DNA of 64,000 nucleotides from Marthasterias glacialis (taxonomy: Eukaryota > Echinodermata > Asteroidea > Forcipulatida > Asteriidae): positions 9,658,629 to 9,722,628 of the forward strand of contig OU452228.1 in NCBI GenBank assembly GCA_911728455.2. The letters run 5' to 3'. The notes below the pieces were generated by a model that saw only the letters and a list, made by a program, of their open reading frames with translations, was not told the origin of the DNA and searched no databases. Numbering within the stretch: position 1 is the first letter of the stretch; every line of letters starts with the position of its first letter. The position numbers and the translations under genes are program-made. Positions 43,913 to 55,600 of the stretch are shown one piece after another.

Positions 43913-45478
43913 ATCACACCTGAAGGTTGTCTCAAAGTGCCCATTTTTCTACATGAATGCAGAGCTACGTTTGTAATTATAAGACCCATTTTTCAAACAC
44001 ATGCAGCAAGTTGTAACAGTTTACCAGGAACTGTGGCACAAACTTCAGTGCAGCCACTATGCCATGAACACGCCAATCCCTCTGTTATTGACAAGTGTAC
44101 TGGGTTCTCTTATTTGTACTACACAACACACAAAGATAACAAAAAAAGCAGAAAAAAAACTCATATCATGTTTGAGTACTTGTATACTTTAACATAAACA
44201 TTTAACTCAATAAAATAAAATAAGTAAAAATAGATCTATTTGGTGCAATTAAAACAAACACACACAAAGAGAAACCTGCTGCAGGTTATTAACTTGGGGG
44301 TATTTTTCCAGGAATTAAGTAATTATTTTTAATAACAAGTGTGTATCAAGAGAGATGGAACACACCTTCAACGTTTGTATCAAAAATGATGCGAGTTTTG
44401 AGCTTCTAGCTCCAAGGCACTTATGATTAGTTTGCTTATTGGGTTTTTGACAGTTTTTTTTCGGGGACGGGGGGATTTTATTTCCTAATTTGGGTGGGCT
44501 TTCCTGTTTTTTTTTTTTAACTCTGTGCCATTTTATCTGTTTTATTTCTTGATTGCCATCTATCTATGTTTTATGTATCAATGAATTTTAAACTTTTTTT
44601 TGCCTCTTGTAAATGCCACATAATTCAGCCTTGTGCTGCCAGTTGGTTTTTAATGAAAATGAATGAATGAATGAAAAAGTTATAGGAATTCAGGACAGAA
44701 ACATTTGTTTGAAAAAAAATGCATAATTTAGCTGTGTTGAAGTATTTTTCATTCTTTTAAACTTTTTTTGTTATACATAACTCAAATGAATTACTTTCTA
44801 TGTTAGAGGTGTGAGAACAATAAATTCAATATTTTTGTTCTTCTGAGATTTTTGTTTAGTCTCCAATCATTTCTAATTTAAAAGAAGACAACAACAAAAT
44901 CAATGGTCTGAGGTTCAGGCGATAGATACTAATGAAAAACACAAAAACCAAGTAGTAACAAATGAAACTAAACAAACACAAGATGTTTCTAATATAATTC
45001 AGCTGTTTGTTTTTAATTTTCATTCCAAGAAACCATGGTAAAGTAAAAGTAGCTACCATAACAAGATTGTTGTCACCCAAACCAGACCCTAAGTTTAACC
45101 CCGAGTGACACTTTTTTGGGTTAAATTGAGGGTATTGCATGTGCATGTAGTTCTTGATCAACATATTTTTGTGTGACAATACCTTCTGTTTTTGTAAGTC
45201 ATTGAACAACTATGGTATACATGTACTCACATGTTTTTTTTTACTTTGCACCTGGCAACAAAAATTAAAATACGGAAGCTAACAGAATATAATATGAATG
45301 CCCACAAGATTCCAATAATGTTATTCTAAAATATACAAAGTAAAAACTTGTCCTCTATATAAAAACAAGATATTCTCTTGAGCCAATTTTTTTAATAGAG
45401 CCGATAAATGCATTCTAGCTGATTTTTTTGATATTTCTGCAAAGGTGGATTTTACAACTATTACTAAAAGAATATTAA

Positions 45479-45695
45479 CCCTCTCGTTACCGAATTGTTT
45501 TGACATAACATTCAGTGGTCAGTGACCGCATTGTTTGACCACTCAAATGCGATTCATACATTCTTACACAACGAAAAACTTTGTGCTCAGGCTTGAGTGC
45601 TTTTTTGTGTGTAAGCTTGGTCGATGAAAGTCACCAATGGCAAAGAAGTGTGGGTATGAGTGCAGTCGACAAAAGTCAACTATGGTAAGGAAAGG
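45479..45695. mobile_element. TTAA-flanked MITE, CCCTTTAGTTACC family, compact copy
   Basis: TTAA at 45475-45478; left end CCCTCTCGTTACCGAATTG, right end GGTAAGGAAAGG then TTTAA. The 100 bp to the right (ACCACCGAGTCTGCAAAGGC and on) is also shared with the 3739 copy, so the repeated unit is longer than the MITE. Confidence 0.65.
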
Positions 45696-45887
45696 TTTAA
45701 CCATCAGACCACCGAGTCTGCAAAGGCATAAAAGCTCGCATGATTTATTATTTGCATTGAGAGCCTGCAGAGCTCAGAAAAAAAAAAGTTATCAGTGATA
45801 CATCTGCACCAGAAATAAAAAGTTTGTAAAAACAAACACATGGGGGCTCCAAAACCTTTCACTATAACCAACAAACTACCTGTCGTT

Positions 45888-46125
45888 CATTGGGCCTTGA
45901 GCATTCCCAAAACATCCTAAACTCCTTTGGAGTATGCAGAACCGCCAGCCAAATGAGCACAAAGCTTGATTTACACCAACAATAACAGGTACCCATTTAC
46001 TCCAGTTAATTGTCTTGCCCAAGGACACAAGTGTCATGACCAGCAGGATTCAAACATAAACTCTGATGAATCTGCCATTAGAAATTAAGTCCAATGTGCT
46101 GAGCTGCTCCGCTACGACAAACCTT
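45888..46125 (-). mobile_element. SINE family B, decayed
   Basis: The plus strand shows CTCCTTTGGAGTATGCAG, AGGACACAAGTGTCATGACC and the reversed head CAGGATTCAAACATAAACTC...GCTGCTCCGCTACGAC. The same modules are at 61525-61827. Confidence 0.6.
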
Positions 46126-46895
46126 TGAGTCAATATAACATTACACATTTGTGTGTCAAGCAGCTATACAAAGTTCAACCCAGCATAATAAACAGAAACA
46201 GAAGACAATTTTGCAGTCACATTAGAGTCTAAAAATTACTTTATTTTATGGCACATTACACACAAATTATACCATCTTTGATTGTCCGAATCAACCTTTG
46301 TATTTTTTTTATAATATAAGGCAATATGCAATACAAGAGAAGGTAAAGACTAAATCTTTCAAACTCACAAATCGATGTCAGTAATCAACCCCACAGCAAA
46401 CTCAAGGATTATCAAATTGTTGATTTGTGCGGTAGATTTTTTTTTTTATTTACAGTTAAGGATATTTACATGTTTGTGGTCTATTCTTGCAAAACAAAAC
46501 TAAAAAATAACTTATAACCACCACCATAAACCAACTTGTTGAACAAAGTTCATCACCTCTAAAAACAATGGTCAGTTGATTGGATTTTTGTTGGAAAAAT
46601 ACATCTAAAAGTCCTACCAATTTCTCTGTAAACCTCAAAAAGTAAACAACTGTCATAAAGCAAACAAAACGTCCTACACTTTTCATTCACAAAAACCTGA
46701 ATGTATGTGAAAGCTACTCTTTATAAACTGGATTGGAAAAAAAAACAAAAACAAACCTACTCCCAAAAGCCACATTTGCTTTGAAAATCTGCTATTGACC
46801 CGAATTATGCCACATCATCACCACAATAAATTTGGGTTGCATCATCTTGAAAGTCAGATTCCCCATGCGTTATATGGGGTACCACTTGATATTCC

Positions 46896-47245
46896 GAAGG
46901 TTCAATAGTCTGAAGGTTTATTAATCTGAAGGTTCAATAGACTGAACACACATTTTCCCATTAGTGATGGTTCATTTGTCTGGAAAAAACAGAAGGAAGG
47001 TTTGTTAATCCAAGCATTTGATGCGATAGTCCACGGGTTCACTTGTTCGAAGGTTCGATAAACCGAAAATAAAAGTAAAACAAAGCTCACTAACTACTGA
47101 ACCCTCAGACTATCCAATCAAATGCTTGGATTAACGAACCTTTTTATCCTTTTTTTCCCAGACAAATGAACAATCACTTATGGGAAAATGTGTGTTCAGA
47201 CTATTGAACCTTCCGATTAATAAACCTTCAGACTATTGAACCTTC
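46896..47245. mobile_element. Near-perfect 350 bp palindrome (foldback element)
   Basis: Arms of about 146 bp (46896-47041 and 47100-47245) match at roughly nine in ten positions by eye, around a spacer of under 60 bp. Each arm starts with three 16 bp units: GAAGGTTCAATAGTCT, GAAGGTTTATTAATCT and GAAGGTTCAATAGACT. No open frame or clear target duplication. Confidence 0.85.
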
Positions 47246-47628
47246 AAAAAATATGTACAATCACTGTAACGTAATCAAGATTTGAGTAATAAATCAGTTC
47301 TTATTCACTAATATTTCATTTGCATAGATCCCACAACCAAAATATGTACAAATCGATAGTGAAACACTTCAATAGCTACCTTAAAAAAAGAACTGATTCT
47401 TATTTACACGGGGGGCAAACAGAAAATTTCAATCAACCTAAAATCCTATGGCAATTATATGTATATGATTCATTTATGAACTTGTGTAAAAGTACCGACA
47501 CGTTTTACAACCAGGATGAAATTATGAACACACTGAACTCTATGACGAGATAAAATGAGACTTTTACATCTCCTGAGTGACATTCCATGCCAGGCACTTC
47601 TTGGAGTACTGAAATGGCATTAACAGTG

Positions 47629-48296
47629 AAGACGATGAAACATAACCCTTGATATCATCGCTCGCACCACGAACCGTTGTATCGTGCTCCACTGCCAAAA
47701 TTCAGTGTTTGGAGAAATTTGCAAGTTGAAGTTGAAGTATTTTTCAAAACTGCCATGACTGCTATTTTGGAGACTGTTTTTGAAATTTTTGGTTAACACC
47801 AAAATAAAGCTGACTTCTTTATTCATACAGAAATGTCAAAGTTTTTTCAATCGTGCAACTTTTTTGATGAGGTATTAACTCGTAATCCTAATTACATACA
47901 TCACTTCGTGAAAAAGAAAAGTGCTGTGTACAAACCAATACATGTTGAAATATGTCGCTTCTTGAAACGCATAGGTCAACCGATGTGTCACTTCGTGAAA
48001 CAGCAAAAGTTGAACTGCGTGTGTCTGACATTGTGCCAGTGCTATGTACTTCGATGGATAAAGTGGCATTATCACAATACGTCACATCATGAAAAGCAAA
48101 ATGGAAAATCTGGTGATATGTCATTCTTGCTAACTACAAAACTATTATGTGTTAGGTCCTGAAACTTGCCGAAAATGTTAACAGTAATGAGTATATCAAT
48201 AATTTGTTGAACAATCCGGTTTCCCAAATGTTGTGAATTTTGACCGATATGACGGTTCGTGGTGCGACCAACGATATCAATATAGTGTGACGTCTT
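47629..48296. mobile_element. 0.67 kb element with long terminal inverted repeats
   Basis: GATATCATCGCTCGCACCAC and GAACCGTTGTATCG (47651-47684) pair with CGATATGACGGTTC and GTGGTGCGACCAACGATATC (48245-48278). Similarity extends outward to AAGACG/CGTCTT and inward for about 40 bp. Inside, CACTTCGTGAAA-like 12-mers recur at 47902, 47956, 47989 and 48083. No transposase frame; both strands have small ORFs that look incidental. Confidence 0.7.
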
Positions 48297-49050
48297 AAAA
48301 AAAATTCTATATGTTGAGAAATACTTACTGGAAAGATCTCAAGAAGGTGCTTATTGAACATGTTGAAAGGTCTTTTTCTCATCCACTTGATGAGCGAATA
48401 AACCCAGTTTATTACTGGCAGGAAGTGCCCTGTTTTGGCAAGGAGCATCACATAGTGTGTAACCATTATCCAAAAGGTTCCGAACTTTTTCTCTGCTGAA
48501 CGTTATGTTTATGCTTAAACTCACTACCTTGTAATGAACCGATGAGCAGGATCGTCTTGTGTGGACGACTACTTTGCAAGCCACTTAGCAATGGATCTCT
48601 GTAAGAAAATTAGATATAAACCAAACAGTACTGAGTTTAATGTTGATATAAAAAAATCTAGAAGATGTTTGTGGAAGGGAGACTTTGAGAAGTGGAAAAA
48701 GAGGGCGGGGGGGGGGGGGGGAGCAAGACAAGACAGCACTTTTTAACTCTTTATAAAGACCATTCATTTCTGTATAATTATCCCCATGCTCCAGAACATG
48801 GTTCATGTTCTTGATTTTTGTACTCAATTCTTATTTCAGGAAAAACATCTGGGAAAACAATAAATGAAACAGAAATGTATGGTTTTGTTTTAGAGGTGTA
48901 GATTCTACGTTAACATGGGAAATGTCAATTCAGGACATGAGCTTTACTTTGACCATTTTGGGTTGTGTGTAAGTAGGTAAAATCTTGCAACTGTTTGCAG
49001 CTGTTATGGGCATTTTGGTACATGTCGCTTGTGGCCCCTATGGTCTTTAA

Positions 49051-49284
49051 CAGATGGGTTGCACATGATGTCAACACAGGGAAAAATCAACCATCTTAAA
49101 TGACAATGACAGTTCATTTTCAAGCACACGGTTGTGCATTACACGTAAGGACTGCACTGTATTCCTTCCATGATTGGTTGGGAAGCAACTCAGGCTGCGT
49201 TGAAATTTACAGAGCTTGATGCGGCTATAAGCCCAAAATAGAAATTGTCAGCGAAGATGGTGTCTACTGCAACCCATCTATCGG
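49051..49284. mobile_element. TTAA-flanked MITE with ends around AGATGGGTTGCA
   Basis: TTAA at 49047-49050 and 49285-49288. Left end CAGATGGGTTGCA pairs with right TGCAACCCATCTATCGG. It lies about 125 bp downstream of the NuMA stop and may be within its 3' UTR. Confidence 0.6.
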
Positions 49285-49409
49285 TTAATGAAACACAATC
49301 ATTTTCAACAGACTATGCTAAATAGATTTCTTGTGTGTATACATTCAACTTTTGCAAACTGTTCCAGTTTGCTTCAGATATGAATAAAGTAACTCCTGTG
49401 ACACAACTT

Positions 49410-49610
49410 TTAAATATTTGTAATTTGAACCTGGCTACATACCCTTCTGGATGACTTCCTGCTGGGTGTTATTCCCGGTGCAGCTGCCTGCACTTTGGGG
49501 CTGTTAGTGGCCTTCTTTGCTAGAGACATTCTGGAGGAGCGGCGCTTGACTTGGGGCTTGGGGGAGAAGCCGACACTGAAAGCGATGCTCTCTCGACGTG
49601 GGTCAATCGC
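49410..49610 (-). CDS. NUMA1: NuMA last recognised exon
   Basis: 201 nt encode AIDPRRESIAFSVGFSPKPQ, VKRRSSRMSLAKKATNSPKV, APGITPSRKSSRRVC and a stop (TAA at 49412-49410). RRESIAFS, then the basic run and LxKKAxxSPK, match the vertebrate tail RRQSMAFSI...KKALSKASP. The acceptor is gctacacag, phase 0. A donor-like AGG/gtatgt at 49443/49442 could splice out the last 11 codons to an unseen exon. The read-through stop is taken here as the simpler reading. Confidence 0.82.
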   Translation of the reverse strand, partial: AIDPRRESIAFSVGFSPKPQVKRRSSRMSLAKKATNSPKVQAAAPGITPSRKSSRRVCSQVQITNI

Positions 49611-52600
49611 CTGTGTAGCAGAATTGAACAAATTATCATAAGACTTGGTATGTGGGGAGATTTTACTTGGTGTTGTCGACCAGAATCGTTACGACATCAA
49701 AACCCTCATAAATGGTAAAAACATGCCAAGCTTTGAACTTTGATACGAATCACAGCTTAATTGGTCTCATGTCCAGTATGGATGGTTTAGCTGTGCAGCA
49801 ATCCATCAAAATCAAGGCAACGGATTAGGGAAAATTTAGGAAAAGTAAAAAATGTTTTTTTTTTCAACCGACCGGTATTGTACTCTAATAAAGGCCTGGG
49901 TCCAATTTGATAGAGCTGCTTAGTAGCTAAGCACAACAAACTTATGCTTATCAGAATAAGGTTACCAGCCAGAAAAAAATATTCCACATGTAACTTATAT
50001 GACTGTTATCCTGCTCTTTTTCGCTTAGCAGAAAAGTGTTAATCATTATTTACTGCTTAAGCACATCTATGGTGCCCAATTTCACAGAGTTGCTTAAGCA
50101 CAAAAACGTAGTAAAGCACAACAAAATTATGCTTTGATAGATAATTTGCTTTGGAGATAAAGAATAATGCTTTGCTTTTCATATACACTGATGTGTGATA
50201 GGCAATGTATACTCAGTGCTTTCTCAAGTCCTGCAGACCCGTAGGCATACTACTCGGGTGGGATTCGAACTCACGAACACATATCTTACCTACTAGACCA
50301 AAGACAGTGCCTAGTGATGAGAGAGCCAGTTAGAAATCCTTTAATTAGCAGCAAACAATTTAAGAGAAGTAGTAATTTGTATCGGGGATGAGAAAAGCAC
50401 TGGGTACACAGGCCTGTAAGGTTTGTTGGTTGACAGTTTACCTTTACTGCCTTGGGGCTAGTCTTGGCTGTCTTCTGTTGCTTGTTGAACTTTGTGCTGG
50501 CTCGCAGTACACCACCTCTTTCCACTCTACTGTTACTGCTGCTCGTTGTCGTTTTGCTGCTATTACTAAGTGTGCTGTGGGTGCTTGCCTTGCTGCTGAT
50601 GCTTGTATTGCTGCTTATACTACTACTGCTGATGTTCTTAGTTAATCCTCTGCTGTTATCCTGTGGCTTAACACAAAAATACAAATAATTCTCACATTGG
50701 GACAGCTCTGTTTAAAACAAATTAATAAAATAAGCTGAAAGTGTTAACCAGTTAACGCCAGAAGACGTGTATACATGCACAACTTTCACAAACCAGAAAC
50801 CTGATGTTTTTTAACACCAGGAAAATTTTGTTTTGGTGTGAGGTCAACAGCGGGTGACAGGTTAACACGCCTCAACATTCTATTGTGTAGCATGCAGGCA
50901 TGCACTCACCGTGCTATGCTTTGTTTTCCCCCTTACAAAGACGTACAAAGGGTACTGGAATTCGAGCTTGAAATCTCTCTTTTTCCAGGCGTTATTGTGT
51001 ATTCCCAAATTCCAGACCGTCATCCTCTTTTTTTTTTTTTTTACAAAAAAGGATTTTGAAAGGTCGATAGGCTGCCACCATTGTTTATCATTGTATTTGG
51101 CGTATGGGAGGTAAGCCGAGATTCCAGCATACCATGGCTGATTATCGCCCGTGGCTCATGGCCAATGATTCGGCCAGATTCATGGTGAACACATTCCACA
51201 TTTTCTTGAAAGAGAACCAAAAAACCTGGTGCATTTTATGAGACTATTTGTTGTCTTTACTTGGTTTACTCTTTCTGAGCATAATTTTGAAACATGATGT
51301 CAACAACAAATAGGTCTGTACATTCCAAGGAGGAATTTTTCATCAGTCGAAAGAACACATTCAACGCCATTTTATTTGAACATCATAAAAAGTCAAGAAT
51401 GAACCCCAAATTCCCCCTTAAAAAAGTGTACAGATCCATGTATTTGAAATGTGACGTCATTGGATGCTTTAGATGTTGACAAATTTGGCACTGGAAGGGG
51501 ATCAAGTACAGTGGCATTTTAAACCGTTTTAATGCAAAGTTAGAGACTTAATTTTCTTTCCAGTTTTATAAGGATTCTATCCATTGGAAAATGAATACAT
51601 CACAAAATTAAGTTTGACCTTTGAGCCCCTCCAAAAAATGGAGGAAACTGCCTTGGACATGAACATTTGTAAAGTGTTTTTCAGTTTTTTACGGCACACA
51701 ATTTACCAAGAAAAAAACACACAAGGAAATCAGCTGGTCTGTTGAGAGGAGCATGCCTGCAATAGTTCAAGAAGTAGAGATTGGCCCTACCTTGCTGCGG
51801 AGGCTCGAGCTCGAGGGCAACCCCGCTGCTGTTGACTTCATGTTCTGCAACGAGACTGATCTCTTGGTTGTATTCTTCATGTCCGGTGGGGGAGGAGGCG
51901 GCATGGCGTGGTAAGAGTTTGATGTTTTCATCTAGTGATGGAGAAGTTTTACAAAAATTTACTTTCAATGAGAAACAGTGTGCTCCCAAAACAAAGAGAA
52001 CACAAAATGCAACTCAGAGTCCGTCAAATGTTTTAGAACAATAATTTTAGACAAAATAGAGCGTCTAGTGAAAACCCATACAATGCTTCCTTTCAAATCT
52101 GACATTTCAATTTAAATCCAATGATGAGCTGCACAGTTAATCTGTACTGTGTACGAATACTCCAATGATTGTTTTAAGCAATGAAACTGCTGTATAAAAC
52201 ATGGGTGAGATTGTATGAACAAAAAAAAACAAAATAAAAACCATAACTATTGGATAAGTTTCTTCTTGATATGGGGTTTGAAGCCCCCTGATTGACAGGA
52301 TGGTATATTTTAGAGGTTTACAGACTCTCTACATCATTTCAGATACCTGAAGGTTTGGTCTTTACAAGGGCTGTCTTTCAACAAAATCTGAAGGCCCAGA
52401 AAGATCAGTGACAAACCCTGTAGTCAGGAAAAAATCCTGACAATTCACAAGCCCGGTAAAATCAGGGCCCAATTTCATAGAGCTGCTTAACGGGCAATTT
52501 TGTGCTTAAAACTTTGCGATTTCCATTTCATAGCGCTGCTAACTGTAAGCACACAAAAAGGCATGCTAGACTTCCGGTGCTTACTGTAGGAAAAATGAAT

Positions 52601-55600
52601 GCCGTAACAATTAATGCAAATCCTTGGTGAACGCACAAGCTGACTGCCTAGTTTTCTTGCTAACCTGTGAAATATGCTTACGGTTAAGCAAATTTTTCTG
52701 CTAAAGTTAGCACAAAAATTTGCTTACCAAAGATTAAGCAATGCCATGAAATCGGCCCCAGGTATGAATTAAGCAACTGCACAAGCAAACGGACGAAGCT
52801 TAAAAAAGTCGAACTAACCTTTGAAGGCCCACCCCCTGGTGGAAGCTCCAAATCCCCACTCTTTCGTTTGCGCATTGATCGTGTGGTCATCTCTCCACCT
52901 GAACCATCTGTAGTTACTCCCAGCTTTAGATTATCCTCTGAGATTTCTTGTGGGGCCCTGGTCTGGGTCTCCACTGGGTAAGATGTCTGCAGGTGTGGGA
53001 GACAGAGGGTGTTCCTGCGCTGTAGCTCTGACAGACGGTTCCAGTCGAAGACGTCGGGCTCCTCTTCACAGTTGTTTACGATAAAGAAACGCCCACGACC
53101 TACATGTAAAGCAATGAGAGATGTTGTGTCACTTGTGGTATGCAAGTTAGTACCCCAGTGAAATTATTCACCAGCTACCCCAACTGTGAAATATCATGTA
53201 ACCATAACAGTGCCCAACAATGAATACATGTAAAATGTCTAGCAATTTAAGCTGTAAATTACTACTTTTGTTTTCGAAAAATGCAAATAAACACACTGCG
53301 TAAACTTCTACACTGCATAATTGATCAACGTATCATGGATTACGTACTGAGTTTTGACCAGACTACTATTATTGCCTTAGTTCCCGTACCAATTTGAACT
53401 ACACCAGGTTCGAGGTTGTAACTTGTTACACAGCTCATCCAAATCAATGCTTGAAGTCATTGCAGTCACTAGTACATTGGTTGCAGTCAAACATTGATTG
53501 GAGTCAAGGCATACACAAAGTTCAAAGCCGACTTCCAAAACTTTATTTCGGTCACAATTGAACTTTCATCAAGGTCATTTTAAGATCGTGTGGTGTGTTG
53601 TAACTAGTACAAATCTATTATACAATGTCATAATGCCAATACACAATCCGAAGATTTGGGCTGATTCCATCGGCCCAAGACACTGTTCAGGTAACAATAC
53701 TCCAACTTTGCAGTGGCCCGTGCAAGATGTCACTAGTGATCCTTGTTAGATATCGCCACTCAGTGATCTGTATCACCTGTGACCTGCACAAGTTGTCACC
53801 AGTGACCCATGTGAAATATCACCGGCTACCCTTGTGAGATATCACCAGTGACCCCAGCACAGTGAACAATGTAAGGACATTACCTGAGCACTGCTATGAG
53901 GGTTTACCTGCTGGAGATTCAAGGAAACCCTTTGGAAGTCAACCAATACAAATTGGGAATCACAATACTGTTGTCACTATCAATCCATGGTTTATTGTCT
54001 TGTGATGGCTTATTTTTAAAGTTCATACCATTGGTTAATCTAGAAAATACACATTTGCATCTTTAAGAAAATTATGTCCTAGTAATCTTACCTGTTGTCT
54101 TGCGGCTGACTAGGGATTGTCTCATGGAAGCCCTAATCTTTCTGGTCTTACTCTGACTGATACTAAGCTCATCAATGGTCTGTGACACCTTATCGGGGAG
54201 GTTATCCCCACGGTCAGTGCCAATGCTGCTGGCGTGGGACATAGACAGAGGCCCGAGATGGCTTAAGTTGAGGCTATCCGATAAGTTGCTGTGAGAGGAC
54301 AGGTGTAGCTGGCTGGGGGTCATGGATTGTTGACTGGAGGCCAGGTGCGTTGTGGTAATTTGGCTTGTGGTGACTGACTCGTTGACCGGTGTGTTCTGAC
54401 GGCTGTGTATCTCAATAGTATACTTGCCTGTGTAAGAAGGGACATAGAAAGCAGGGATGAGACTTGACAAATGCCAAAAATCCTGAAAAATGGCTTCCAG
54501 GCCTGGGTTCCCTTAGCCTATCGTCAAGGCCTTTGTGGCTCAGTGTGTAGCTGCGAAGACCAAGTCAGCACGCACAAGTGGCGAAGCCACGAGGGCCTTT
54601 TCCAACTTGTCAGGAAATTCTAATGTTTTTCTTTATTTCTCGATTTTTGCTACCCTAACAGGATAGCAAAATTCCCAGCCAATCAGAAGTGATGAGGTCA
54701 GCATGCATTAACCTCATCCGCATTGTGATTGGCTCACCTTTCAGTGCTGTTCTTATTTGCGTAAAAATTATGAATATTTTATGTTTGAAACTTCATGAAT
54801 AATTCAACATCAAAAGCTGCAAAATCAAGTTGGAAAAGGCCCTCGTGGCTTCGCCACTTGATTGAAAGGCTCAGTGAGGTTTTTTGAGAAAATCCTGAAA
54901 TCAGGAAAAATCTTGAAAAATCACGTGCGTGAGAAAGAGCAATTTGCTAAGGCTCCAAAGTTTCCTAGAGTTGCCTCTATTACACTCAAAGAGAATCTGC
55001 AGTGTCATATTTGAAGATTACAATTGTATAAGATAAAAGCTTGACTAACAATTCAAATGGTTTAAATGTAGTCACCGAATGCTTTGCAGGGCTGAGATTT
55101 GAGGAATGTGGAAATTGCTGTAAAATGGCTTACAAAGTTCGCCCTTATTCTAGAACCAGAACCTCTCAGATGTTACAATTCAGGAAGTTAAGAGACATTA
55201 TGAATCACCAGAAATACAAAACTACAGGTTTTGACACTTTGGCGAATGCTTTACTTCTTTCAAGAAAATTTGAAGGCTCAAGGAGTTTTTCAGGAAATCT
55301 GGAGAAAACATATGTATGGGCTTTGTTTAGAGAAAATGATGATTAAATGAGAGAAGTTTGGTTTGAAGATTGACAAAAACTGAATTTTTAAAAAAAGTTT
55401 CAATGAAAATGTCCACGTAATTGGTTTTCAGTATGCATCAACAAATCCCATGGTTATAACAAAGTATGACGACAACGATCAATTTCAAGACAAGTGTGTA
55501 AACAATTATTTCTAATATCTCACTCACATCTTGCACTGTCGGTGGATCGGATGCTGTCTCCTGAGGCATTGGATGCTATACTAGCCCTGGAGCCCGTGTC

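Larger units (their letters stand above)
43290..49409. other. Intergenic region between NuMA stop and FHIP1 leader
   Basis: No gene recognised. From left to right it holds the (AAAT)n array, a SINE body at 44005-44130, a TTAA MITE at 45479, a SINE at 45888, a 350 bp palindrome at 46896, a 0.67 kb TIR element at 47629, a G-run at 48703-48721 and a TTAA-flanked MITE at 49051. Any FHIP1 promoter and the NuMA poly(A) site should lie here. Confidence 0.6.

Noticed and set aside
47833..48162. Opposed ORFs of 109 and 78 codons around CACTTCGTGAAA repeats
   Set aside because: They sit inside a non-coding TIR element; the repeated 12-mers give repetitive peptides on both strands.
51681..51989. Minus-strand ORF of 102 codons over the NuMA proline-rich exon
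   Set aside because: Wrong frame; splice phases of both neighbours require the other frame.
55041..55346. Plus-strand ORF of 101 codons in a NuMA intron
   Set aside because: No family recognised, no splice support, antisense to the gene.
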